NCBI GenBank assembly: GCA_019914995.1 | Contig: CM034137.1 | Location: 682,001 to 746,000 of the forward strand | Direction: 5' to 3' | DNA: 64,000 bases | DNA from: Acanthochlamys bracteata | Lineage: Eukaryota > Streptophyta > Magnoliopsida > Pandanales > Velloziaceae | Shown: in pieces, positions 23,886 through 34,810 of the stretch | How the letters are laid out: every line of letters starts with the position of its first letter | Position numbering within the stretch: position 1 is the first letter of the stretch | Notes under the pieces: generated by a model | Seen by the model: the letters and a program-made list of their open reading frames with translations, nothing else | Told to the model about the DNA's origin: nothing | The model's database searches: none | Made by a program: the position numbers and the translations under genes

Positions 23886-25086
23886 AGCGTTAAACTTCAA
23901 TTGTCTAGATCATGCAAACTGTGTACTGTACTGACAAACAGTTGTTCGAAAGAGACATGCTCTTGCTGTCCAGTGATGCTGTTTTGTTTTATTTTGTCTT
24001 GTTTCAATCATAACTTAGGACATATTTGAAATTACTTATCAATTTCAATAATTTTTTTAAATTCTAAAAAAGTATTTTAATTTTTTATTTAAAAAATAAA
24101 TGAAATATAAATTATAAAATAATTATATGTATAATTTATATTTTAAAATTTTTAGAAAATAGATATCTAAAAGCTTATTTAAAAAAATTCTTTTTTAATA
24201 AACACTCTAAACATTTTCTAGTCTATATTTGTATACGTGGTGTTCATATAGGAGATATTTAGTAGTATTTATAAAAAAAAAATATTTAAAAACCTTTTAA
24301 ATAAAATTGTTTCAAATTTAAATAAATATTAAAATATTGTAAATTACTTTTATAATAAATAATAATAAAATTTTATGATAAAATTATTAAATATTATAAA
24401 ATATTTTAAATCAAATGAATGAGAAAATACTTCTTAAATATCTGCATAATTCATATTCTTGGGTGTGCTTCTCGCCAGAGGCTACCACACGGATACTTTT
24501 AGCATTTACGGCAACAACAACAACAAGGAGTCGACTAGAAATAGTTCCCGTTATATTATTGTTCTCTATTATTGTAATCAGTTTCTACACCAGTAAACGC
24601 ATGTAGAATTATTGATGGATTTATCGCATGTAGAATCATTGAGTTGAATAAGAAACCTTCATAAAAAATTTATTTTCAATTTTTTATATAAATATTTTAT
24701 TTATTTGATTTAAATTGAAAATTAAGATATTACAAAAAATATTAACATGAAAAAAAACGTACCCAAACATCACTTCAAACTTATGCTTTTGATTCAAATT
24801 TTAATTCAAATAATTAGATGCTTATAGATACACAATAGTAAATAGGTACTGAATTTCATACATTTTGGATATTTTCTTTAATCCCGCATCAGAAAATTTC
24901 TGATTCTGTATGTTTCAGTATGTTGTCTGTCAGGCTGAATAGAAAACAAACTCTTAGATTCAATTTTGAACTGATACACACTGTAAAAACAAACTTTGAA
25001 CTGGCTGCAAGCAACTGAATGATCTATTAATTGCAGCAGGCTAGCAGCTCACAGGTTAAAACAAAGCATACGCACTTGAAATTTCA
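23886..25086. other. AT-rich spacer between UGT and DUF247
   Basis: Apart from probable 3'UTRs at both ends, it holds A/T-rich low-complexity blocks (about 24000-24215 and 24240-24420) that may be decayed MITEs. No gene seen. Confidence 0.45.
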
Positions 25087-26628
25087 CTAAGGTTTCACAC
25101 ATGCATAGGACAGAGCATCAAAGACGACTTCGATAATGGTGAGAGCAAGCATCACAGCAGCGGCGGCAACCGATATACTCGACCATGGATTTTTGAAGTA
25201 ATATCTCCGCAAAGTGGCCTGGTTCCTGTGCCAACTTGATCCGCAATACCTGTTCACCTTCTCAAACATGTCCGCAAAATGATGTGTTTGATAGTTGATG
25301 ATGATCTCTTGTCTTAGTCCCTTGAGCAATTCCGCTACCTGTTCTATGTTTCCAAGCTTGTTCTCGATGATTCCTTGCTCGATTAGTATTGTAACGTCGC
25401 GGGTTGAGTTTACTAAGCAATCGAAGAGCAATGCGAAGCTGGTGAAGTGCTTGGAAGGGACGAGCTTATCTGTACTGCATTGCTCGAATGCGATCAAGTT
25501 GTGGAAGGTGGAGCTTGTTGAATCTACTATAGAGAGCCTTGGTATCTCAAGCACTCCATTCCTGAACAGAAAAGAAAATAAATACTGATTGGTTCAGTTC
25601 AATATTAAGATAGGATATCTTATAAACACGTACCTGAATTCGACATCGATGAAGCTATCTGCATTCCTGCATTTGAATCCAACACCGGCTTCCTGAAGCT
25701 CAGTAGCTGAAGGGATTGTGCTTGTCGAGGACTCCGAACAAGCTTTTGTTTTGCGATACCCAGAATCTTCATCTGTTTTCCGGTGACGAGATTGGAACAG
25801 TGGAAGAGTGAATCCTTGATTGCGTTCTGGAAATTTAGGCAAGTTGTGTCGAGAGCTACGCTTCGGAAGCAAGATTATGTCATACAAGTGTAGCAGATGA
25901 TGGATTTCAATGCGAGAAAGAGATGCGGAATCTTCGCATTTCCTCCACATAAGATAACCGTAAGCGACTTCTCTTAGTGCTGGGAGTTCAAGCTCATCAC
26001 CTGACCGGCTCCGGTACCGTGGCCTTTTAATCAGTTTAAACAAGTGTTCGAGCACGAAGAACGGTAGCTGGTTCTCTAGCCTAAGAAGATCGCGTCTTAT
26101 CAATGGCAGAATCCACGCTACTGCAAACAGAGGGTCTTCTCTTTCGTTTCTATAGAACTTTATCAGTAGCTCAACTATGAAGCATCCATCAAGAACCATC
26201 ATCATGACAAATTTATCATGGTTGATATTGTGAGTGGAATCAGGGTAACATCTCCGTGCTCTTGTCTCAAGTTCTCTGACTCTGGCAATTAGTTTCTTGA
26301 GCTCGTCGGCGAGGGCGGCATGCGCCGTGGCATGATCAACAGGGAGAGAGTGAAAGTTGCGAGCGAGAAGGTCGCGGAGGTAACGCCACTTGTGTTCTTC
26401 CATGGATTGCAAGGTAGGTTTGCCATGGTGGTACGGTCCGACGGAGACGATTTGAGGGTCGTAGGCGTCACTGTTGTATTGCCGGATGTTCGCCGGAATA
26501 CGGTTGATTGGGCATGGATGGTTGAATGAAACATTTTGTTCTAGCAGCAGGAGTGTCTTTGCCATTGAATTGGCCAAGTTGCAGAGCTGGTTTTCTTCAT
26601 TTACAGCCATAGCTTCTATGAAGTACAT
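25087..26628 (-). CDS. DUF247 protein (UPF0481, At3g47200-like), copy 1
   Basis: Two exons, 26628-25634 and 25561-25087 (intron 72 nt, GT..AG), 489 aa. The DUF247 hallmarks are present: CPINRIPANIRQYNSDAYDP, IVSVGPYHHGK, MEEHKWRYLRDLLAR, MVLDGCFIVELL, LRLENQLPFFVLEHLF and SATELQEAGVGFK. The C-terminus has NLIAFEQC, YFKNPWSSIS and a terminal membrane segment (VAAAAVMLALTIIEVVF). The start may be Met1 or Met7 (MAVNEEN). Biochemical function is unknown for the family; some members act in grass self-incompatibility. It is a paralogue of the gene at 31438-32964, with exon 2 of identical length (475 nt). No defects seen. Confidence 0.92.
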
Positions 26629-27406
26629 TTTCTTTTTTCTCGAAGATCAAAACTCGGTGCTTTGTTGTATTTCAGTCTAAACATGTGGTGTGACTTATAG
26701 CTACCTACTGTCATTTTCCTGTTTAATTTGTGGATGATTCACTGCTTGATGTTTCCAACAAGCTTCTGAATTTAATTGGTTCCTTCTTGGAAATTCCTGA
26801 TGATTGATGTTTGATTAGTTCAAAACGTAGATGCCAGGGAAGCTAGCTATTTTTGTAGTCACTGAGTTCAAAAGTAAAACTTTGTGAGATCTATCTATGC
26901 ACTTGTTCTAGCCACTTTCGGGTAGCTGAAGCGTTAATTCTCGAATGAAAGATTGAAGGTGGACTTAAATAATTTGAAGTTAATTTCGCTCATAAAATTG
27001 GGCGTTTTGGGTCCCAAATGTGGTCACGTTCTCAATATTGATAGTTCTTGACTCAACCGTGAGCCTGATTGACTTGTAGTCGCCGCCGAATAGTCTTTGA
27101 AGAAATCGTCTGAGATAAGAAAATAATTGGTTTACGTTTGGGCGTTTTATTTTAGTAAGAAATGAGTTACTAATATTAAATTATATAAATATTGCGTCTA
27201 AAATAAGTTTAATTTTAATATTCTTTTATTAAAAATGAGTTAACTTTTATATTTTTTTAAAAATTGAAGTAATTTTTAAGTAAAAAATTTAAATTATAAA
27301 GATGAAATTGAATTGTGTAAAAAAGTTATATAGCTAATCCAATCTAAGTACAATGAAGTTAATTGTTGTCATATGAATATTCAGAGAAGAATGTTTACAA
27401 AAGTAC
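26629..27406. other. upstream region of DUF247 copy 1
   Basis: Likely promoter of the minus-strand DUF247 gene, turning A/T-rich towards the Copia insertion. No other feature was recognised. Confidence 0.5.
27402..27406. repeat. target-site duplication, left copy (AGTAC)
   Basis: AGTAC directly precedes the 5' LTR. An identical AGTAC follows the 3' LTR at 31132-31136. Five bases is the usual Copia duplication length. Confidence 0.9.
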
Positions 27407-27993
27407 TGTTAAAAATTATAAAGTCATTATTTAAATTAGTGATTCATTAGAATGCAATAAGTTAAATATGCATTCATATTGGAATGCCAAAGATCAAAAA
27501 AGACGAACCATCACCCAAGAAGTTAGAAAGCCAATGGTCAAGCACTTTGAAACATCTCTTGGAAGATGGAAAGTCAAAGAACTTGAACAATTAGTGGAAA
27601 GATGAAAGGACAACCGTTTGGAAGTTCAAGAGTCTCCTTGAGGCATTATATATATGAATGAGAGGTATTTGTTTGGATAAAAAAGAAAAAAAATGATAGA
27701 AATGAGAAATGATCATTCTCACATCAAGTGTGAGAGATATAAGCAAAGCATTCTAATATGAGTTCCTACTTAAAGTGTAACACAAGAGTTTGTAATTGCT
27801 TTGGTTTAGTAATTTTTTTGAAAGCTAGTTTGCTTTTTCGTGGGATTTTTTTCATTTTTTTCCACGTAAATTTCTTGTTTTTGTTATTGTCTTGCTCTTA
27901 TCTCAATTCTCGTATTGCTTAAGCAAGATCCTTAAGTGTGTTTATATTTTCGCTGCGTCTATCGATAATCGAACACACTCGCTATTTTCAACA
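27407..27993 (+). repeat. 5' LTR of Copia element
   Basis: 587 bp, begins TGTTA and ends CAACA (TG...CA). It aligns along its whole length with the 585-bp repeat at 30547-31131; by eye more than 90 percent identical, with scattered substitutions and small indels. It includes a TATATATATG stretch near 27650 that may be the LTR promoter. Confidence 0.95.
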
Positions 27994-27995
27994 AG

Positions 27996-28007
27996 TGGTA
28001 TCAGAGC
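27996..28007 (+). other. primer-binding site, initiator tRNA-Met
   Basis: TGGTATCAGAGC, three bases after the 5' LTR. It is the standard Copia site complementary to the 3' end of initiator methionine tRNA. Confidence 0.9.
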
Positions 28008-30534
28008 CATTGGTTTGTTGCGATGACAAGCAAATACGAGATTGAAAAGAAATACAAGACTATGGCAAGTAAGGTTGGAGGTGAATATCTCGAATGTTCC
28101 TTACTTATGTGGCGTACTGATGATAGTGAGGCTCTAGTGGGAGAGACAGTAATTGCTGCTTATGACAAGTCTTTAACTTGTTGGAGTCAATTCCATCAAG
28201 CTTATGGCAAATGATGGAAATGGATGCATCATCAGTAAAGTACGTTTTATTTTTCGTCTTACGAAAAATTTGTTGTCTATAGGATAACTGGATGATCTGG
28301 ACTGTAAGACTCGCGGTGGAGTCGAGATCATTGAAGTCATCAAGGACGGGCTAGAAAAACTGAAGGTTAAAATGATCGACTCAAATCTATATAAGGTGCG
28401 TGGGGTGATACAGGTGCAGTAGATGCTTATGTTGCATCGGGCAATATTGAGGATATTACGCGAGTGTGGCACCTGAAATTCGGGCACATCTCGGAACGTG
28501 ATTTAAATATCCTCAGTGATCGGAAGTTTCTGACAGAACTGTCCGAGGTAAAATTGTCTTTCTGCCAGTAGTGTGTCACCGGTGAGCAGCACTGTGAAAA
28601 ATTTGGAGATCATTTTCAGTTTAAAGACAAGCTCGACTTGTTTCACTTGGACTGAAACTTCAGAATTAAGTCTGAAAGATGCCTATGGTATGCTGAAGAT
28701 GTTTGGGGTATTACCTATGGGATCCCACTGCCCATACGGTTATCCTCAGCAGGAATGTCATCTTTGCGAAGGACCAATTGCAAAGAGTGACTGAAGACGA
28801 TGATGTAAGGAAAAATGAGGCATCACTCCCAGCGGTGACCACATCAGTACTGGAGGAGAATGATGGGAAAGACGATCCTAATCTGGAGCCTAAACTAGCT
28901 GATGAGCACATGGAAGAGGATGGAGTTCCCAGGCCTACATCCTTTAGACGTTTCACTCGCAAGAGAAACACAACTGAGAGGTATGAGGACTACTTTATGA
29001 AGTTATCTCAATCTGCATATTGCTAATTCACAGAAGAAGGAGAGTCATCTTCTCTCAAGAAAGCGCTGAAGAGTACAGATGCGTCTCTATGGATGGAAGC
29101 TATGCAGGAAGAGTTTGAGTCACTTCATAAAAATAGGACATGGGAGCTGGTCCCTTTGTCCCAAAGTCGTAAGGCTATTGGGAATAAATGAATCTACAGG
29201 ATCAAGCGAGATGGGAATGATCATATAAGACGGTATTGTGCTCGGCTGAAGATGAACGGCTACGCCCAAAAAGAAGGGATCGACTTTAATAAGATCTTCT
29301 CTCCAGTGGTACGTTTGATAGCTATCCGTGTGGTCTTAGCGCTATTTGCATCATCGGTTTTCATCTTTAACAGCTCAATGTCAAAACGATATTTTTGCAC
29401 GGGGAGCTTGAAGATGAGAAATATATGGTCCAGCCAGAAGGCTTTGCTGTGAAGGCATGGAGGATCTGGTTTGTCGGTTGGCCAAATCTCTTTTTGAATT
29501 TAAGCAAGCACTATGATGTTGCTATAAGAGATTTGATTCTTGTATCGGGAGTTTTGGATACAGCAAGCTGGTCTCAAACTCTTGTGTGTACATCAAGAGA
29601 TTTGAGGGAGGTGAATTTGTCATCTTGCTGCTGTATGTGGATGATATGCTTGTGGCAGGTTCAAGCATGGATCGCATCCAATAGTTGAAGGTTCAAATGA
29701 CTAGTGAATTCGATACCAAGAATTTGGGGCCGGCAAACAGAATTTTAGGGATGCAGATATGGCGAGATAGAGGCAATATAGAGATTCGGCTGTTTCGGAC
29801 TAGTTATCTGAGAAAAGTGTTGGAATGGTTCAACATGTATGGTGGTAAGCCGATGTCTACCCCACTCTATATTAGTCTCAAACTATTCTCTTTGTTATCC
29901 CCTAGCCAGGAGCAAGAGATGATAGGGATGTCTCGGGTACTATATGCATCATCAGTGGGAAGCCTAATGTATGCCATGATTTGCACTCAGCCTGACATTG
30001 CACATGCAGTGGGAGTGGTAAGTAGATTCATGGCATGTCCTACATTGAGCCTTAGAAGGCGGTAAAAAGGATCTTTAGGTATGTGAAAGGAACCTTGAAT
30101 GCTGCATTGTGTTACAGAGGATCCGGATTTATTGTCAAAGGGTTTGTTAATATAGATTATGCAGGTGATTTGGATAGGAGATTGTTTTTAGTGGGAGCAT
30201 TGATATGTTCAAAATTTCTACCAAAGGTAACCCTGCGGATGCCTTAATTGAGGCGATAACCCTTGACATATTTTTTATATTGTAGATCTCTATATGAAAA
30301 CACAATGGGGAACAACATTGGATGTGACAGTTGTTACAAGGAAGCCGAAAGAAAATCGCTTCAAGATAGCAATGGAATCGGAGGAAGATATGCAACGGTA
30401 TGAGTAAAGGAAGTCAGCTAGCATGCGTGCTAGTCCTGCTCCTCTCAGTCGTACATATTTTCAGTGTCATCGAATTTTGACACTTACGTATCGATTTTTT
30501 GTTATTCTTGGATTGCAATTTACAAAATGTCTTT

Positions 30535-30546
30535 AAGTGGGAGATT
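30535..30546 (+). other. polypurine tract of Copia element
   Basis: AAGTGGGAGATT immediately before the 3' LTR, in the position expected for the plus-strand primer. Confidence 0.75.
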
Positions 30547-31131
30547 TGTTAGAAATTATAAAGCCACTATGTAAGTTAGTAGTTCATTAGAATGCAACAA
30601 GTTAAATGTGCATTCATATTGGAATGCCAAAGATCAAAAAAGACGAACCATCACCCAAGAAGTTGGAAAGCCAACGGTCAAGCACTTTGAAACATCTCTT
30701 GGAAGATGGAAAGCCAAAGGACTTGAACAATTAGTGGAAAGATGAAAGGACAATCGTTTGGAAGTTCAAGAGTCTCCTTGAGGCATTATATATATGAATG
30801 AGAGGCATTTGCTTGGATAAAAAAGAAAAAAAAAGATAGAAATGAGAAGGATCATTCTCACATCAAGTGTGAGAGATATAAGTAAAGCATTCTAATGAGA
30901 GTTCCCACTTAAAGTGTAACATAAGAGTTTGTAATTGTTTTGGTTTAGTATTTTTTTGAAAGCTAGTTTGCCTTTTTGTGGAGTTTTTCTCGTTTTTCCC
31001 CACGTAAATCTCTTGTCTCTGTGGTTGTCTTGCTCTTATCTCAATTCTCGTATTGCTTAAGCAAGATCCTTAAGTATGTTTATATTTCCGCTGCATCTAT
31101 CGACAATCGAACACACTCGCTATTTCCAACA
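30547..31131 (+). repeat. 3' LTR of Copia element
   Basis: 585 bp, TGTTAG...CCAACA, matching the 5' LTR. It is followed by the AGTAC duplication at 31132-31136. Confidence 0.95.
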
Positions 31132-31437
31132 AGTACTTAAAAGTTCTTCGAAAAATTTCTACACGATTGAAATTTGATTAGGCACCGTATGATGGCATGA
31201 ATGACTGACGAAGCTAATCATCACGTCGATAGATATTGTTTTAATGTATACTTTGCCCTTGTGGCAGATCTATTTTGTAGCTATACAGAATAGAAACTTT
31301 CGTACAATTTTCTTGCTGGTTTTCAAATACTGAAACAAGATAAACATAAGTACTATGTATAAAATACACAATATTGTTAAATCCCCTCTAAAGAGTTGTA
31401 ACCGAATATTACCAGTTCATTCTTGCAAGTATAAAAA
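31132..31437. other. target-site duplication (right) and short spacer
   Basis: AGTAC at 31132-31136 closes the Copia insertion. The rest is the probable 3'UTR of DUF247 copy 2. Confidence 0.6.
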
Positions 31438-32964
31438 TTAACGTTTGAAGCTATAGGAAAGACCAGAAAAGACAGTCTGGACGAAGGTGAGAGCCAGCAG
31501 CACACCTGCTGCTGCTACTGAAATGCTCGTCCATGGATTTCTGAAGTAGTCCCTCCGCAGCATGGCTTGGTGCTTATTCCACTTTGATCCACAGTACTTG
31601 TTCACCCTCTCGAACATCTCGGCAAAGTGGTGTGAATTGTAGTTGATAATGATCTCCTTGCATATGCTATTGAGCAGTGCCGCAACCTCTTCTTCACTTC
31701 CCAGCTTGTTCTCAATGATCCCGTTCTCCTCTAGTATTGCAACATCACGAGGAGTGTTAACTAAGCAGTCCAACAGCAAAGCATAGCTAGTGAAGTGCTT
31801 CATGGGACCGGTGACATTGTCAGGGTAAGACTGCTCGAAAGCTATAAGGTTGCGAAACACAGAGTCCGTTGCGTCAACCACAGATAAGTGAGGCAACTCA
31901 ATTACACCATTTCTGTTGTGTGAAAATGAAAGAATACTCAATACAATTTGAAATTATAATTATGATTCGAAAAATTAAGTTGTGAGCGTCTAGTTTTACC
32001 TGAACTCCACATCAATGAAACTATCAACTTCCCTGCATTTGAAGATTACTCCAGCTTCTTGAAGCTCTGTGGCTGAAGGGATTGTGCTTGTTGGTCGTAC
32101 ACTGGCGATTCCATTTTTGCTAGAATTGGAGGAACTATCGGATACCGGATGACTAGATTGGAAAAGAGGAAGTAGTCGGACCTTCTTGCTCTTTGAGAAT
32201 TTGGTGGGAAGGGGTTGGATGTTAGGCTTGGGCAAGAGCAAGAGGTCATACAAGTGGAGGAGATGATGAATTTCGAGGTTTTGTAAAGTGGAATTATCCT
32301 CGCATTTCTTCCATGTTAGATAGGCATATGATATCTCTCTCAATGAAGGGAGATCAAGCATTTCACCTGATCGGCTCCTGTATGTTGGCTTCTCTATCAG
32401 ATCAAACAAGCGTTCCAGCACAAAAAAAGGTACCTGGTTCTCAAGCTTCAAGACATCGCTCCTGATTAACGGCAAGATCCATGCTACTGCAAACAAAGGG
32501 TCATCTCTCTCCCTTCTGAAAAACTTGATGAGTAGCTCCAGAATAAAGCAGCCATCTAGTACCAACATGGTTACAAACTCACCATCGTCAAGGGCGTTAG
32601 TATTTTCTGGGTAGCATCGCCGTACTCTAGAAACAAGATCTTTGGTTTTGGCGACCAGTTTCTTGACTTCGTTTGTGATGTTAACCTGAGAAATCATCAT
32701 AGCACCAGAGGGTACGCTGATGTTGCGGGCGAGAATGTCCCGGAGATATCTCCACTTGTGCTCTTCCATGGTTTGCAGAGAGGCCTTGCCATGGTGATAA
32801 GGGCCAATAGTTAGAAGTTTGGGATCATAGGCATCGGCTTTGCACTGCCTTATGTTTGGAGGAACTCGGTTGATAGCACATGGCTGATTGATGGAGGCCT
32901 TGTCTTCTAAATTGAGAACTCTGTTTGCGATGGAGTTGATTAGCTCATCTTCCTTAGGATCCAT
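31438..32964 (-). CDS. DUF247 protein, copy 2
   Basis: Two exons, 32964-32000 and 31912-31438 (intron 87 nt), 479 aa, with the same phase and intron position as copy 1. Family motifs: CAINRVPPNIRQCKADAYDP, TIGPYHHGK, MEEHKWRYLRDILAR, MLVLDGCFILELLIKFF, VLKLENQVPFFVLERLF and SATELQEAGVIFK. The C-terminal membrane segment is SVAAAGVLLALTFVQTVF. The function of DUF247 is unknown; the terminal helix suggests membrane attachment. The two copies are tandem in orientation, about 4.8 kb apart, with the Copia insertion accounting for most of the gap. It looks intact. Confidence 0.92.
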
Positions 32965-33450
32965 GGTTCTGTTTACAAGATACTTGCCCTTGAATGATGA
33001 TATTATCTTCTAACTTCTAGCAACAACGCCGATGGTGTTGTTATGAGATAATAAGTATAATTTTCGGAAGACTTCGAATATGGAGACGTTCGATTACCTT
33101 AATGTGTGAACTTGTAAACCCAGCAATCTCACCATTAAAATGTGAAGAATTCTTTTTGATTAAATTGCACATCCTTCAATCTTCCGGGCAATTTCCTGTG
33201 AGCATCTTTTCGATAAATTGCACATCCTTGAAAGGAAGTTGCCTAATAGCTGTTGATTCCGTGAAGATGCTATCAGGTCAATTGAATTATTATCCAATTG
33301 AACCTCAGTTTAAAGAATAAATATGTAAACTTTGAAATATATTCCGTATAAGCAACATATTTAATGCATTAATATAAAAGTTTAAACATGTCCGTTTTCT
33401 TGCTTATAATCTTGAATCTTGATAGTTGTACAATAGTAGCTTGGAAGAGC
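32965..33450. other. upstream region of DUF247 copy 2
   Basis: Probable promoter of the minus-strand DUF247 gene. The short plus-strand frame at 33102-33320 has no recognisable homology and was not called. Confidence 0.45.
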
Positions 33451-33591
33451 AAATGAAAGAAATCCTCGTATGAAATATTGCTCAGTAAATACATAATAAA
33501 ATATTAAATTTAACTAAAAATTATTCTGTAATCGTTTCGCGGTGTATTGCAGTTTACGGATGCTACTAATGTTATATTTAGCGTTCATAAA
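33451..33591 (+). repeat. direct repeat, copy 1
   Basis: About 140 bases beginning AAATGAAAGAAATCCTCGTA and ending GCGTTCATAAA. It closely matches 34037-34179, with scattered substitutions and small indels. Confidence 0.85.
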
Positions 33592-34036
33592 CTTATTCTG
33601 CACCTTCTTCCTTTTCTTCACCGCCTGTTGATTACCATCACCAGTACAGGAGGACGACTGTGTGGGGACCACAAGAGCGCCTGCGACTGTGGTAGCTATA
33701 GCTGGAATAGTGCCGGTTCCGGTAGCAGCAATTATAGCTGGTTTAGCATGGTGTAGTAACCAGTTGATTATCTCGCCGCCATGTTTAGTTCGCCGCCGAA
33801 GAATATAAAAAAATATTCAGTTTTATTATTATTTATTATTCAGTTATCAAATAAAAATAATTATTATTTTTTATTAATATTAATAATATATTTATATAAA
33901 AAGAAGATAAATTATTTTTTTTTTTTTTTTTACTCTACTAATTTTTTTTTTATTTAATCTTACTTTTTTTTTTTTTACTTATTATTTTTTTATCTAAACA
34001 AATCGTAAAGGAATGTTTGGCAGTTGGGAATGCCCC
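33592..34036. other. insert between the two direct-repeat copies
   Basis: The first about 200 bases are GC-richer than the flanks and open on the minus strand ([20 protein letters not shown] and on), perhaps a captured gene fragment; I do not recognise it. From about 33800 it is low-complexity A/T, including long T runs near 33914-33930 and 33941-33975. Confidence 0.4.
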
Positions 34037-34179
34037 AAATGAAAGAAATCCTCGTACGAAATATTGCTCAATAAATACATAATAAAATATCAAATTTAAC
34101 TAAAAAAATTATTTCTGTAATAGGTTTGCTGTGTTTTACAGTTTACGGATGCTATAATGTTATATTTAGCGCTCATAAA
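34037..34179 (+). repeat. direct repeat, copy 2
   Basis: Second copy of the 33451-33591 block (AAATGAAAGAAATCCTCGTA...GCGCTCATAAA). It ends about 16 bases before the hairpin at 34195, suggesting the repeat is the 3' part of a transposon. Confidence 0.85.
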
Positions 34180-34194
34180 ATTTTCTAATACGTA

Positions 34195-34221
34195 CCGTGC
34201 ATCGCACGGGCAACAAACTAG
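34195..34221 (+). mobile_element. Helitron-like 3' terminus
   Basis: Perfect stem-loop CCGTGC-ATC-GCACGG (34195-34209), then 8 bases, then CTAG at 34218-34221. A short GC-rich hairpin about 10 bases before CTRR is the defining 3' end of Helitrons. The 5' TC end was not identified, so the element's extent is unknown; it probably includes the direct-repeat block just upstream. Confidence 0.6.
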
Positions 34222-34810
34222 ACAAAATGTAAACACAAAATTTATAGGATGGTGATATAGACACATCAGTCCTTAGGGACAATCAACTCGTCCGATTTTG
34301 TAGGTAAAAAATTTTACAAATAATTTTACTGTTAAATATAAAAAATTATAAATTAAAAATACATTAACAAAATTGCTTAACCGGATAGCAAATTAATTTT
34401 AATCTAACTTGTTGATCATAATGACATAAATAAAAAAAATTTAAAAATATATATTATTTTATTTTTGTCATATATGATAAGATCACCTTCTCTATTATTT
34501 CCACTCGCTTTCGTTTGACGTAGACAAACGGAGACATCACCCTCGCTCGCATGTTGCTTCCGTCTAGCTTCCATACCAAGGAGTCATAGTACTTTGTTTC
34601 TCGGTTTCCTGGATGTTCTCCAATCTATGTGGATTTGCGCGTGAGAAAGCGGAGACTAATGCTACTTATTCAATTTCAAAGTTTTGAGGGTTGACTGTTA
34701 TATCAATCTGCTTCCTTCCGGTTTTCCTTGATTGTGTTTTGTCGATACTACTGACTGACTGATTGATTTCATTGCTCACAATCAGTGGTACTACTACTAC
34801 TAACAAGGAG
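34222..34810 (+). promoter_or_regulatory. WRKY upstream region with W-boxes
   Basis: Sequence 5' of the WRKY start. TTGAC cores lie at about 34515 (TTTGACG) and 34691 (TTGACT), the W-box bound by WRKY factors themselves, which would allow auto- or cross-regulation. The open frame extends back to 34763 without an ATG. The A/T-rich stretch 34222-34480 holds nothing recognisable. Confidence 0.45.

Larger units (their letters stand above)
27407..31131 (+). mobile_element. defective Ty1/Copia LTR retrotransposon
   Basis: 3,725 bp with two matching LTRs, a primer-binding site and a 5-bp target-site duplication. The interior is only about 2.5 kb, shorter than a full Copia. Broken pieces remain in Copia order: a gag start (MTSKYEIEKKYKTM, 28023), GAG-pre-integrase (VWHLKFGHISERDL, about 28465), an integrase-end/RT linker (LWDPTAHTVILSRNVIFAKDQ), reverse transcriptase (KRDGNDH..., YAQKEGIDFNKIFSPVV, LLYVDDMLVAGS, GMQIWRDR) and an RNase H fragment (VKRIFRYVKGTLNAALCYR). 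Much of gag, the protease and the integrase core are missing, with stops and frameshifts throughout. It cannot be autonomous. It sits between the two DUF247 genes. Confidence 0.95.
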
